Counted from the first letter of the stretch, positions 16,226 through 25,053 are shown. The stretch: 64,000 nt of DNA from Bacteroides sp. (GCA_014801525.1 JAAVEB010000002.1:17621-81620); one strand, 5' to 3'. Numbers and translations: made by a program. The notes: a model not told the origin generated them from the sequence alone.

Positions 16226-19198
16226 TTAATTTTCTACTACATCAGGTTTCACCACGACTCCCATGCCCTTGCGACCGTTTATTCCAATGACAAGCGGAGT
16301 GCCGAATTTCACGATACGCAAGAAATCACTCTCATAAACCGCCGGCTGTGAATTCAGAAATTCCACATCATAGATACCGTTATTCGACGAGGTGTCTATC
16401 GTGAAATATCCCACCCCAAACGAAGTCAGGTTCTGAAAGAAATGAGTGCCCTGACTCGGTTCTATCCTGTAATTGCTCAACGAGGACTCGACAATAAGAC
16501 GAGCCGATGAAATATGAGGCCATTTTACCGGAATTCCGAGCGCGGTGTCACTTGAACCCCAGCGTCCGGGACCGATAAGCACGTAGCCTTCGTTACGCTC
16601 CGTAAAGTTACGATTTATTTTCTCAATTTCACGAGCAATCAGCGAATTATTTGACGAAGAGAAGTTTTCAGGACGCACATAGACCACGGTATCTACATTT
16701 TCAATGTTTCCATGACCCAAAGCGGTATTACTTCTAAGGAGCATCTTTTCATCGGGGAGCTCAAGAATGCTGTCGTCGACGATATCTTTTTTCTCGACGA
16801 TGGGGCGTATCTGCAACCAGTATATAGTGCCTTTTCCTCGGTCGTTGATGTTCAGCATTCCGGCAAATTCGATTTCTACCGGTCGCCCCATCTCCTCCTG
16901 CCCTTTCGTGAGCATGAAATCGGTGATTTTCGCCAACGGGAACACATCGTGCTGAAGGATATTGGCAAAGGTCACGACTCTACGTCCCTCTCCCTCATCA
17001 CAATCTCTAATCACTTGATCACGGAAATCGTAGGTAGAAACCATGTAGCGCAGGGCTCCAGTCTGAGCCACGTCCTGAATGCGCAACTTGGCAATATTGA
17101 ATCCGTCGTCAACCTTAAACGTGGTCTCATCCTCATTTTTCATAGCAAGCGCATAGAAACGAGTTTGAGTGTCGCGGAGCGCCAAGTCAAGGGTTGACGT
17201 CTGCAACACCTTGTCGGCGTGCTTGGGCGAGAACCGCAGGCTCAATCCTCCGTCCACGATATATTTTCCGAGCCCCACGGCAGTCTCTACAACTCCGTCT
17301 TCAGGGATTTCGTCATTAATAGGATAATAATTAAGAGACCTTCCCACTCCTGAAAAAGAGGGGAAATAGTAGTCTCCAACACTCTCTCCGACAACCTCCT
17401 GGATGATGACCGCCATCTTCTCCTGATCAATCACATTGCTGGTCGCAGTCATGTAAGCCTTACTGTCGGCATAGAACACGGAGGCATACACGCTTTTGAT
17501 GGCATCACTCAGCAGCGCAAGCATCTCATACTTATCCTCGACATGAGGAATCATGTAGGTCGAATAGATGCCGGCAAAAGGCTGGTAGTGGCTGTCTTCG
17601 AGCAAACTTGAACTGCGTATAGCCAACGGGCGGTCGACCACTTCAAACAGCGCGAAGAAATCCTCGATGAGTTTTTCGGGCAAACGAGCCTGAAGGAAGT
17701 ATTTAAGGATGGTTTCGTCGCTCTGGTCAGACAGCGCTATCGGGTAGAGATTGTTAGTCTCCATGAACTCGTCGAAGATATCAGTGCATATCACCACCGT
17801 TCTCGGTATTGTCAGAGTGACCCCGTCAAAATTGTCGCAGATAGGATTTTTTTTGATAATCGAATCAATGAATGCAAGACCGCGGCCTTTACCTCCGAGC
17901 GATCCCTGCCCTATTCGAGCGAAATTACTGTAATGGTCAAAGCGGTCTTTTCGGAATATGGCGACGACACCGCGATTTTTCATCTTGCGGTATTTAACTA
18001 TCAGGTCAAAAAAGAGCTGCCTTACAGCCGGAGCCTCGTCGATATTGTTGAATCGATGCATCTTCACGACTTCGGCTATCGGGAACAGAGCGCGCGAATA
18101 AAGCCAACGCGATATGTCGTTGTAGGACGCGTGATAGAAGAGAGATTTCGCAGGGATGTCAAAAATGTGACGCTGAAGATCTTTCAAGTCATGAATGCGA
18201 AGCAACTCCTCTCCGGTTTCGGGATCACGAATCACAAAATCGCCGAATCCGAAGTCGCGCATAATCGCATTTCCCAGGTCAACAGGGAATTTCTTGCTGT
18301 TTTTATCAATCCACCCTACTCCAAGCTCCTTTACTTTAGACTCATTCTCAACTTCCGAAGACTCGAGAATCACCGGGAGGTAGGGATCCTGCTCACGCAG
18401 ATATTTGGCAAGCTTCAAACCCGCCGTTTTGTCTTTTTCTCCGTCTTTCTTGAACGAGATGTCACTTATGACACCGAGCATATTTTTGCCATAGCGTTCA
18501 TAAAGTTCGACAGCTTCCTCATAGTCACGAGCAAGCATCACTTTAGGGCGACCTCTCATTCGAAGCATCTGTTCATGCTCATTAAGCGCTTCGGTAGAGA
18601 ATATGAGCGACTGCTTGAGAAGGAATTTATAGAGCGTGGGGAGCACTGAAGAATAAAATCTCACGGAATCCTCCACAAGCATGATTGCCTGCACACCAAC
18701 CTCGTTTATATCGGCATCGGCATTCATCTTGTCCTCAAGCAATTTTATGATGGCAAGCAGCAAGTCAACATTGCCGAGCCAGCTGAAAACGTAGTCGACC
18801 GACGAGAAATCCTCCTTAGCCAGACGCCTCGACACCTCCTTGGAAAAAGGCGTAAGCACAACGATAGGCGTCAACGGAGCGATCTCTTTGATAAGTTTAG
18901 CGCCTGAGAAAGTCTCGCTGACATCAACTCCGGGCATCATGATGATAAGGTCAAACGCTTTCCGATGAAGTTCGGCAAGAGCTTCTGCCGTGTTTGAAAC
19001 TCGTGTCACTCGCGGAGGCGAGCTAAGATTAAGAGCCACATATTCAAAATAAAGTTGCTCTTCTACACGACCGTCCTCTTCCATCATGAAAGCGTCATAG
19101 GGGGAAGCGACAAGCAGGACATTAAAAATGCGGCGTTGCATCAGATTTTGAAACGCCGTGTCTTTCAAATATAATTGACTTAAACTGTCTTCGTTCAT
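16226..19198 (-). CDS. Two receiver-like domains fused to a PEP-synthase-type ATP-grasp domain
   Basis: 990 residues from the ATG at 19198. Residues about 22-160 have the alternating pattern of a response-regulator receiver, but the expected phospho-acceptor position reads IIMMPGVDV with no aspartate in place. Residues about 170-315 form a second receiver with the acidic VEDS pocket (D177), SDISF (D246) and IDKNSKK. From about 420 an ATP-binding domain of the pyruvate phosphate dikinase/PEP synthase family follows (GQGSLGGKGRGLAF, then AIRSSSLLEDS and IGPGRWGSSD). The protein ends there: the swivelling phosphohistidine domain and the PEP-binding barrel of real PEP synthases are absent. Similar proteins in Bacteroides are often labelled PEP synthase, which this architecture does not support. 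A GTG ten codons upstream lies inside the -7 box and is rejected. Confidence 0.85.
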   Translation of the reverse strand: MNEDSLSQLYLKDTAFQNLMQRRIFNVLLVASPYDAFMMEEDGRVEEQLYFEYVALNLSSPPRVTRVSNTAEALAELHRKAFDLIIMMPGVDVSETFSGAKLIKEIAPLTPIVVLTPFSKEVSRRLAKEDFSSVDYVFSWLGNVDLLLAIIKLLEDKMNADADINEVGVQAIMLVEDSVRFYSSVLPTLYKFLLKQSLIFSTEALNEHEQMLRMRGRPKVMLARDYEEAVELYERYGKNMLGVISDISFKKDGEKDKTAGLKLAKYLREQDPYLPVILESSEVENESKVKELGVGWIDKNSKKFPVDLGNAIMRDFGFGDFVIRDPETGEELLRIHDLKDLQRHIFDIPAKSLFYHASYNDISRWLYSRALFPIAEVVKMHRFNNIDEAPAVRQLFFDLIVKYRKMKNRGVVAIFRKDRFDHYSNFARIGQGSLGGKGRGLAFIDSIIKKNPICDNFDGVTLTIPRTVVICTDIFDEFMETNNLYPIALSDQSDETILKYFLQARLPEKLIEDFFALFEVVDRPLAIRSSSLLEDSHYQPFAGIYSTYMIPHVEDKYEMLALLSDAIKSVYASVFYADSKAYMTATSNVIDQEKMAVIIQEVVGESVGDYYFPSFSGVGRSLNYYPINDEIPEDGVVETAVGLGKYIVDGGLSLRFSPKHADKVLQTSTLDLALRDTQTRFYALAMKNEDETTFKVDDGFNIAKLRIQDVAQTGALRYMVSTYDFRDQVIRDCDEGEGRRVVTFANILQHDVFPLAKITDFMLTKGQEEMGRPVEIEFAGMLNINDRGKGTIYWLQIRPIVEKKDIVDDSILELPDEKMLLRSNTALGHGNIENVDTVVYVRPENFSSSNNSLIAREIEKINRNFTERNEGYVLIGPGRWGSSDTALGIPVKWPHISSARLIVESSLSNYRIEPSQGTHFFQNLTSFGVGYFTIDTSSNNGIYDVEFLNSQPAVYESDFLRIVKFGTPLVIGINGRKGMGVVVKPDVVEN

Positions 19199-19227
19199 GG
19201 AGCCCGGGCTATTGATTTGATTCTCCA

Positions 19228-19235
19228 CAAATTTA
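19228..19235 (-). promoter_or_regulatory. -7 box of the receiver/ATP-grasp operon
   Basis: Read on the minus strand this is TAAATTTG. Transcription should begin near 19221, about 23 bases before the ATG at 19198. No convincing -33 box was seen. It drives a six-gene run down to 9426. Confidence 0.6.
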
Positions 19236-19296
19236 CGACATTTTTCCGTCTTATCTATGATTTCAACAGCAAATTCTCATTCAGACCCATTATTTA

Positions 19297-20727
19297 TCAG
19301 CTTTGCGACAATCCGTGCTTAAGCCATGAACCTTTTATGAGACGGAACAGGAATATCGACCCTCGGAAACAAAGCTCAATGCACATTGCGAGCCACACTC
19401 CGTTAAGACCCATAGACGGCGCGAGCAATGCCGCAATGGGGAGCCGCACCAGCCAGATGCTTGAGAAATTCATAATCGCCGGCACAAGAGTGTCTCCTAC
19501 TCCGACCATAACTCCATATGCAACTATCGACGCCGCAAACATCGGCTCAGCCCACGCCTCTATCCTTAGAGCCGACACACCAAGAGCCTGAATATCCTTG
19601 ACGGGCGACAACAGCTCCATGACCGCAGGAGCTCCGAACCATAAGATGACTCCCATGAGCGTCATCACAGCCATGCCGAGCCCCACAGTGAGATATCCGA
19701 ATTGCCGAGCCAAATCTTTGCGCTTAGCCCCATAGCTCTGTCCAACAAGCGTGGTAGCCGCATCGGAGATTCCATAGCCGGGCATATAGCACAACGCCTC
19801 AGCCGTAACCGCAAAAGCGTTTGCCGCAATCGCCATCACTCCCAACGGAGCCACAATAACAGTCACCATTATCTGAGCGCCGCATATGACCGCATGCTCA
19901 AGCGTCATCGGCGCCGACACCTTCAGGGCATTGACAAGCACACCGCGCGAAGGCACGAATCCTTTCAAACCACGGCACCCGTCATCTTCGGCACGTTTTC
20001 CAAAGATGGCAATGCTTTTCTGCCTGAAGCAAGCATACCAGAGCATGAATCCCGCCGTGACAACTTCAGCGGCGACAGTCCCTAACGCAGCGCCAAGCAC
20101 ACCAAGTCCGGCACCGGGGACGAAGATATCGCATCCGGCGATGTGGAGCTCGCGTGATGGAAAAATCAAAATAAAATTGAACACCACGTCAAGAAGGCAC
20201 ATCATCACATTAAGCCCCCCGGGAACTTTCATGTTGCCTGACGCCCTGAGCATCGCCGCACCGACATAATTTAATGTCAGTGCCGGCAACGCGCTGACAA
20301 AGACCAGAAAATAAAGCGTAGCCTTCCCATTGACAGGCTCGGATCCTCCGAGCCATCCCGGAAGAGGTGAAGATATCGCAATTCCGATAACACCCATAAT
20401 CACGCCAAAAAGGAAAGACGCAGTAATTCCCTGACGCAATATCTTCCTGGCGCTGGCATAGTCAGCAGCGCCAATGCGGTGAGCCACCTGCACGGAGAAG
20501 CCGACAGTGGCAGCCGAGCATATTCCCCAAAAGAGCCAAAGGCTGGTCGACACCAGCCCCACCGCCGCGCTGTCGTCAGCACCAAGACGTCCCACCATGG
20601 CAGCATCGATATACTGCATGAGGATGCTCGACAACTGAGCCATAATCGCCGGCCATGACAACTGGGCGGTAAGCGCGAGCCGCTGTTTGAAAGAAAGCGG
20701 TTTCCCCGATTGGATCAGCTCAAGCAT
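19297..20727 (-). CDS. MATE family efflux transporter
   Basis: 476 residues with about twelve membrane helices in two halves, the layout of the NorM/DinF-type multidrug and toxic compound exporters, which use a sodium or proton gradient. Recognisable segments are the N-terminal AQLSWPAIMAQLSSILMQYIDAAMVGRLG-type region (shown here only in part: QYIDAAMVGRLG) and the mid-protein GYGISDAATTLVGQSYGAK that marks the start of the second half. It is third in an operon with DUF3737 and a MalY-type aminotransferase (15-base gap). The context suggests export of a small metabolite or drug, but substrate cannot be read from the sequence. Confidence 0.93.
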   Translation of the reverse strand: MLELIQSGKPLSFKQRLALTAQLSWPAIMAQLSSILMQYIDAAMVGRLGADDSAAVGLVSTSLWLFWGICSAATVGFSVQVAHRIGAADYASARKILRQGITASFLFGVIMGVIGIAISSPLPGWLGGSEPVNGKATLYFLVFVSALPALTLNYVGAAMLRASGNMKVPGGLNVMMCLLDVVFNFILIFPSRELHIAGCDIFVPGAGLGVLGAALGTVAAEVVTAGFMLWYACFRQKSIAIFGKRAEDDGCRGLKGFVPSRGVLVNALKVSAPMTLEHAVICGAQIMVTVIVAPLGVMAIAANAFAVTAEALCYMPGYGISDAATTLVGQSYGAKRKDLARQFGYLTVGLGMAVMTLMGVILWFGAPAVMELLSPVKDIQALGVSALRIEAWAEPMFAASIVAYGVMVGVGDTLVPAIMNFSSIWLVRLPIAALLAPSMGLNGVWLAMCIELCFRGSIFLFRLIKGSWLKHGLSQS

Positions 20728-20742
20728 ACTCTTCTATTCCGG

Positions 20743-21915
20743 TTATTTACGACGCTCCAGTTTAGAGACAAACTTCACAATGCGTTCAAGCCCCTCGGCG
20801 AGCAATTGACGCGGACATGCGATGTTGAGACGTATATAACCGCCCACGCCATACATTTCGCCGCAGTTTACCCAAACTTTCGCCTCGGTTTTCAGCATCT
20901 CCTCAAGCTCCTCGGCAGGAATGCCAAGAGCTGAAACATCAAGCCACGGGAGATAGGTCGCCTCAAGGCGCGCCATCGGACAATCGGGAAGATGCTCAGC
21001 CAGGAAGCTGCGGGTGAAGATATAGTTTTGCCATAAGTAAGACCGCAATTCGTCAAGCCATTCAGCTCCCGCATCAGTGTATGCCGCCTTAAGCGCCGCA
21101 ACTCCGAATGGATTGACATCGCAAACCTCATTTATATTTATGGCACGGTCCACCAAGGCGCGTATTTCCGAATCAGGACACACGATATTGGCGATTTGAA
21201 GCCCGGCGATATTGAAGCCTTTAGACGGAGACACGCACACTGTGGCGTCGGCGTCAACTGTTCCGTAAGGCACATAAGCATATCCCGGCATGGTCAATTC
21301 GCAATGGATTTCATCACTGACCACTTTCACTCCGTTTCGGCGGCATATCTCGCTAACTTTCACAAGCTCGTCACGAGTCCATGCCCTTCCGGCCGGATTA
21401 TGGGGGTTGCACAAAAGCAATACTTTTACATCATCGCGCGACGCAACCTCTTGCAATCCGTCAAAATCCATTTCATAAGTAAACTCGCTTGACGAAATGG
21501 CGACGCGCTTCAACGGATTCTCAACAATGACACAGCCATTATTGCGTATCGACGAAAAAAAGCAATTATACACGGGAGTCTGCACAATCACTCCGTCGCC
21601 GGGCTTGGTCAGCCCCTTCAAAATAGCGGAAATCGCCGGCACGACACCCGACGTATAGATCACGCCTTCACGCTTAATATCATAACCGTGACGTTTTTTA
21701 AACCAACCGGTCAACGCCTTATAATAGTCATCTCCGACAAGAGTGTAGCCAAACACTCCATGCTTCACCCGGCGGCGCAACGCGCTGAGAATAACGGGCG
21801 CGGCTCGAAAATCCATATCCGCAACCCAAAGAGGGACAATATCGGCATCAGCTGAAGAATCCCATTTATATGACCCTGTTCCTCGACGCGGAACTATCTC
21901 GTCAAATATCGACAT
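20743..21915 (-). CDS. MalY/PatB-type PLP-dependent aminotransferase (probable cystathionine beta-lyase)
   Basis: 390 residues of fold-type I, class I/II aminotransferase. Visible signatures: the N-terminal WVADMDFRAAP common to MalY/PatB proteins, YTSGVVPAIS, NPHNPAGRAW (substrate-binding asparagine), VVSDEIHCEL (aspartate that contacts the pyridine ring), and SPSKGFNIAGLQ with the Schiff-base lysine. MalY/PatB enzymes cleave C-S bonds in cystathionine and cysteine conjugates. It lies between DUF3737 (15-base gap) and the MATE pump, so all three are one transcript. Substrate preference is inferred from the subfamily, not shown. Confidence 0.9.
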   Translation of the reverse strand: MSIFDEIVPRRGTGSYKWDSSADADIVPLWVADMDFRAAPVILSALRRRVKHGVFGYTLVGDDYYKALTGWFKKRHGYDIKREGVIYTSGVVPAISAILKGLTKPGDGVIVQTPVYNCFFSSIRNNGCVIVENPLKRVAISSSEFTYEMDFDGLQEVASRDDVKVLLLCNPHNPAGRAWTRDELVKVSEICRRNGVKVVSDEIHCELTMPGYAYVPYGTVDADATVCVSPSKGFNIAGLQIANIVCPDSEIRALVDRAININEVCDVNPFGVAALKAAYTDAGAEWLDELRSYLWQNYIFTRSFLAEHLPDCPMARLEATYLPWLDVSALGIPAEELEEMLKTEAKVWVNCGEMYGVGGYIRLNIACPRQLLAEGLERIVKFVSKLERRK

Positions 21916-21930
21916 ATCGCTTCCAAATTA

Positions 21931-22776
21931 TTATTCAATGACCTCTATCCTGCAATCGGCAGGAGCCTTTATATTTTCATCTATTATTATCTCGCCATAA
22001 CCCTTTGCACGGATGACTCCCGTAGTGGGATTCTTGACGCTTCGTATCACGCTGTTCACTTCGGCGTTAAGTTCGCTCTCCTCAAAGGCAAGATCACAGT
22101 CTTCAGCCATAACGCAGTTTTCCATGACAAGATTGCGGGCATAGCACAACGGCTGGGTTCCTGATATGCGGCAATTGACAAGGCGTAAATTCACTGAATG
22201 CCATCCCAGATATTCACCGTTCAGCTCCGAATCATAGACAGTCACATTCTCAGTGTTCCAAAACGCATCTTTCGAGTTTATGACCGCATTGCGGATTTCC
22301 ACATTCCGGCAATACTGAAACGAGTAGTTTCCGTCCTGACGATAGTTGTCAATCTTTATATTGTCACTGTGCATGAAAAGGTAGTCGGCATTAGCCACCT
22401 CCACATTCTTAATCTTAACATTCCGACAGTGCCATAGAGTTTCCTGCGCGTCAGGTATCTTCACGTTTTCCAGTTCGATTCCGTCCATTTCCCTGAACAT
22501 CTTGGGCGCCTCGACCATTGTGTCGGTCATCAACAGACCTTTCGAATACCATAGAGCCGCTCTCGCTCCCTCGGTGAAAAGACAATTTTTTATAGTAAAG
22601 CCATCAACATGCCAAAACGGATACTTGCCTTCAAAGCGGCAATTGACAGCCTCCACATTGCTGCACTCTTTCAGAGCCGACTCTCCGGCATGAATGGTTA
22701 CATTATCAAGTTTAATATCGTGAGCGGCAAAAAGCGGACGCTCTCCTTCGAATTCCTTGTCTTTTATAAGTTCCAT
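21931..22776 (-). CDS. DUF3737 family protein, right-handed beta-helix
   Basis: 281 residues, cytoplasmic (no signal peptide). It is built from about ten short repeats of the form 'strand, N-C or N-x-x, turn', for example NVEAVNCRFEG, GFTIKNCLFTEG, NVKIKNVEVANA, NVEIRNAVINS and NLRLVNCRISG, a pattern that gives a right-handed parallel beta-helix. The opening I-x-D-K-E-F-x-G-E-R-x-L-F-A matches DUF3737 proteins found across gut bacteria. Its function is not established. It is first in the operon with the MalY-type enzyme and the MATE transporter; this pairing suggests a role linked to the same metabolite. Confidence 0.88.
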   Translation of the reverse strand: MELIKDKEFEGERPLFAAHDIKLDNVTIHAGESALKECSNVEAVNCRFEGKYPFWHVDGFTIKNCLFTEGARAALWYSKGLLMTDTMVEAPKMFREMDGIELENVKIPDAQETLWHCRNVKIKNVEVANADYLFMHSDNIKIDNYRQDGNYSFQYCRNVEIRNAVINSKDAFWNTENVTVYDSELNGEYLGWHSVNLRLVNCRISGTQPLCYARNLVMENCVMAEDCDLAFEESELNAEVNSVIRSVKNPTTGVIRAKGYGEIIIDENIKAPADCRIEVIE

Positions 22777-22797
22777 ACGCTTATTTCAATTTCGTTA

Positions 22798-22805
22798 CAA
22801 ATTTA
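22798..22805 (-). promoter_or_regulatory. -7 box of the DUF3737-malY-MATE operon
   Basis: On the minus strand the bases read TAAATTTG. Start of transcription near 22791, about 15 bases before the ATG at 22776. A -33 box is not clear. Confidence 0.55.
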
Positions 22806-22900
22806 ATAATTTTTCAATTGTCTGAAAATATCTCAGTTTACAAAAATAACAGATTTCAGAGGGAAATTCCATACCCGTATCCCCGACATGCCAACCATTT

Positions 22901-22945
22901 TTCCGACAGGGAATAAATCGGGGAAATTATTACGGTGTGTCGGAA
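22901..22945. repeat. Inverted repeat upstream of the EamA gene
   Basis: TTCCGACA at 22901-22908 and its exact complement TGTCGGAA at 22938-22945, separated by 29 bases. The right arm lies ten bases before the -7 box at 22955, inside the expected polymerase footprint, so it could be a repressor or activator site. The region 22777-22967 otherwise holds only the two promoter boxes. Confidence 0.45.
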
Positions 22946-22954
22946 TAATTATAG

Positions 22955-22962
22955 TAACTTTG
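22955..22962 (+). promoter_or_regulatory. -7 box of the EamA transporter gene, almost touching the start codon
   Basis: TAACTTTG ends five bases before the ATG at 22968. The predicted transcription start falls on or next to the start codon, so the mRNA should be leaderless or nearly so. The GTG at 22935 lies upstream of the box and cannot be the start. Confidence 0.6.
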
Positions 22963-22967
22963 CGCCC

Positions 22968-23894
22968 ATGTCAAAACAACGAACCCGAGGATATATAGCA
23001 GGAGCCACTGCATCGTGCAGCTACGGATTGAATCCGCTCATGGCTGTGCCACTGTTTGCCATGGGCATGACATCCTATTCCATGCTTTTCTACCGCTATG
23101 TCTTTGCGGCACTCATTCTCGGCATCATAATGCTTGCGGCAGGGAAAAGCCTCCATCTAAAACGCAAGCTTATCCCTCAGATGCTGTTTTACGGACTGCT
23201 GTTTTCTTGCTCGTCGCTACTATTGTTTGAAAGTTACCGGTACATTGACGTCGGCATAGCCTCTACATTATTATTTATGTATCCCGTCATAGTGTCGCTC
23301 ATCAACCGCATTTTTTTCAAAGAATACCTGTCGGTTGTAACCATTGTTTCAATATTGCTCGCGCTCGGCGGAGTGACACTACTCTATTTCGGAGGGGGCG
23401 AAGAAGGAGGAACGCTAAACATCACCGGAGTCCTGTATGTCGTGGCAAGTTCGCTTTCTTATGCCATATATATGGTAGCCGTGAACAGAAGCGCGATAAA
23501 AGACTTGCCGTCATCGACATTGACATTTTATTCAATTTCATTCGGGCTGATTCTATATCTTTTTTTCATCGTAAGGGATGGAGAATTGTATCCGCTTGAC
23601 AATGTCACGGCTTGGGCATGCGCCATAGGACTGGCTCTGTTTCCCACAATTCTGTCAATCCTCACAATGGCTGTAGCGATACATGACATCGGCTCGACGG
23701 CAACCGCGATTCTCGGCGCGCTCGAGCCACTTACCGGACTGTTGATCGGAATTGCGGTTTTCAACGAGCGCATCACAATACTTACCGCCGTCGGCATAAT
23801 CATGATTCTCGGCGCCGTCCTGCTTTTAATTCTTGCCGCTCCCGCGATAAGAATATTGAGACAGTTTATCGTCTCCAGGAGCCATGGCAAATGA
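22968..23894 (+). CDS. EamA/DMT family transporter
   Basis: 308 residues with about ten membrane helices in two EamA repeats, the drug/metabolite transporter fold of the inner membrane. The first helix starts at GYIAGATASCSYGLNPL, a typical EamA opening, so the ATG at 22968 gives a full-length protein; the next internal methionines would cut into helix 1. The glutamate in GALEPLTGLLIG at the start of helix 9 is a hallmark of the family. It stands alone, divergent from the DUF3737 operon, with a small terminator after it. Substrate unknown. Confidence 0.9.
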   Translation: MSKQRTRGYIAGATASCSYGLNPLMAVPLFAMGMTSYSMLFYRYVFAALILGIIMLAAGKSLHLKRKLIPQMLFYGLLFSCSSLLLFESYRYIDVGIASTLLFMYPVIVSLINRIFFKEYLSVVTIVSILLALGGVTLLYFGGGEEGGTLNITGVLYVVASSLSYAIYMVAVNRSAIKDLPSSTLTFYSISFGLILYLFFIVRDGELYPLDNVTAWACAIGLALFPTILSILTMAVAIHDIGSTATAILGALEPLTGLLIGIAVFNERITILTAVGIIMILGAVLLLILAAPAIRILRQFIVSRSHGK

Positions 23895-23933
23895 AATTTT
23901 TCCAATTTTAAGTTAATTCATCATTTATTTTAT

Positions 23934-23961
23934 TTTCCGTCTCAAATTACGGAAATTTTTC
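23934..23961 (+). terminator. Probable terminator after the EamA gene
   Basis: A 7-bp stem, 23934-23940 with 23949-23955, loop of eight, followed by TTTTT. Short and A/T-rich, so moderate confidence; it separates EamA from the mdh promoter. Confidence 0.5.
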
Positions 23962-23963
23962 AT

Positions 23964-23971
23964 TAATTTTG
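23964..23971 (+). promoter_or_regulatory. mdh -7 box
   Basis: TAATTTTG fits TAnnTTTG. Start near 23978, leader of about 37 bases before the ATG at 24015. No clear -33 box. Confidence 0.55.
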
Positions 23972-24014
23972 CAGCGGATAAAAAATAAGATTTTAGGTTT
24001 TTAATATTACAATT

Positions 24015-24950
24015 ATGTCAAAGGTTACAGTTGTAGGAGCAGGAAATGTAGGAGCAACCTGCGCTAACGTATTGGTTACAAACAATGTTGCTGACGAAGT
24101 AGTTCTTATTGATATCAAAGAGGGTCTCGCTGAAGGAAAGACCATGGATATCATGCAGACCGCCAATCTTCTCACAATAAACACTCGCATGGTGGGTGTC
24201 ACCAACGATTACGAAAAGACCGCAAACTCTGACGTCGTAGTCATCACTTCAGGTATTCCTCGCAAGCCCGGCATGACTCGCGAAGAACTCATCGGAGTAA
24301 ATGCAGGCATCGTTAAGTCAGTAACAGACAACATTCTGAAATACTCACCTAACGCTATCATCGTTTGTGTATCCAACCCGATGGACACCATGACCTACCT
24401 CATCCACAAGACCGCAGGTATCGCCAAGAACCGCATCATCGGTATGGGCGGAGCGCTCGATAGCTCTCGTTTCAAATATTTCCTTAGCGTAGCCCTCAAC
24501 GCCAACCCCAACGAGGTTGACGGCATGGTTATCGGCGGACACGGTGACACTACCATGATTCCGTTGACCCGCTACGCAGTTTACCGCGGCATCCCCGTGA
24601 GCGAGCTTCTTGACAAGGAAACTCTTGACAAAGTCGCTGCCGACACAATGGTGGGAGGCGCAACCCTCACTAAACTTCTCGGAACTTCAGCATGGTATGC
24701 TCCCGGAGCAGCATCGGCAGCAGTTGTTGCAGCGGTGCTTCACGACCAGAAGCGCGTAATCCCCTGCTCTGCTCTTGTTGAAGGCGAATATGGCGAGTCA
24801 GACCTCTGCATCGGTGTTCCTTGCTTGCTCGGCAAAAACGGTATCGAAGCAATCATCGACATCAAGCTCAATGACGAAGAAAAAGAACTCTTTGCAAAGA
24901 GCGCGGCAGCTGTTCGCAAAACAAATGACGCTCTTGCTTCTTGCCTCTAA
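24015..24950 (+). CDS. mdh: Malate dehydrogenase
   Basis: Interconverts malate and oxaloacetate with NAD in the cytoplasm; in Bacteroidales it works in the reductive branch leading to fumarate and succinate. 311 residues of the LDH-like MDH group. Visible: the dinucleotide-binding GAGNVGATCANVL, the aspartate of VLIDIKEG that selects NAD, the substrate arginines in GIPRKPGMTRE, NPMDTMTYL, and the catalytic histidine in IGGHGDTTM. Alone between its own promoter and terminator. Codon use is biased towards the preferred set, in line with high expression. Confidence 0.97.
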   Translation: MSKVTVVGAGNVGATCANVLVTNNVADEVVLIDIKEGLAEGKTMDIMQTANLLTINTRMVGVTNDYEKTANSDVVVITSGIPRKPGMTREELIGVNAGIVKSVTDNILKYSPNAIIVCVSNPMDTMTYLIHKTAGIAKNRIIGMGGALDSSRFKYFLSVALNANPNEVDGMVIGGHGDTTMIPLTRYAVYRGIPVSELLDKETLDKVAADTMVGGATLTKLLGTSAWYAPGAASAAVVAAVLHDQKRVIPCSALVEGEYGESDLCIGVPCLLGKNGIEAIIDIKLNDEEKELFAKSAAAVRKTNDALASCL

Positions 24951-24980
24951 TAAGCAAAAAACAGGTGAACCAATAGGTCA

Positions 24981-25020
24981 AACAAGGTGTTTTCCTTTAA
25001 GGAAACACCTTGTTATTTTT
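24981..25020 (+). terminator. Rho-independent terminator of mdh
   Basis: Arms 24981-24995 and 25001-25014 form a 14-bp stem with one bulged T, followed by ATTTTTT. Confidence 0.88.
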
Positions 25021-25053
25021 TAACCTCAACCAAAATACAAATAGATTAAGATT

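Noticed and set aside
17933-18649. Long open frame opposite the receiver/ATP-grasp gene
   Set aside because: No domain or signal is recognisable; the minus-strand frame has clear motifs over the whole stretch.
19199-19228. GTG start for the receiver/ATP-grasp gene
   Set aside because: It overlaps the -7 box on the minus strand; the ATG at 19198 is downstream of the expected transcript start.
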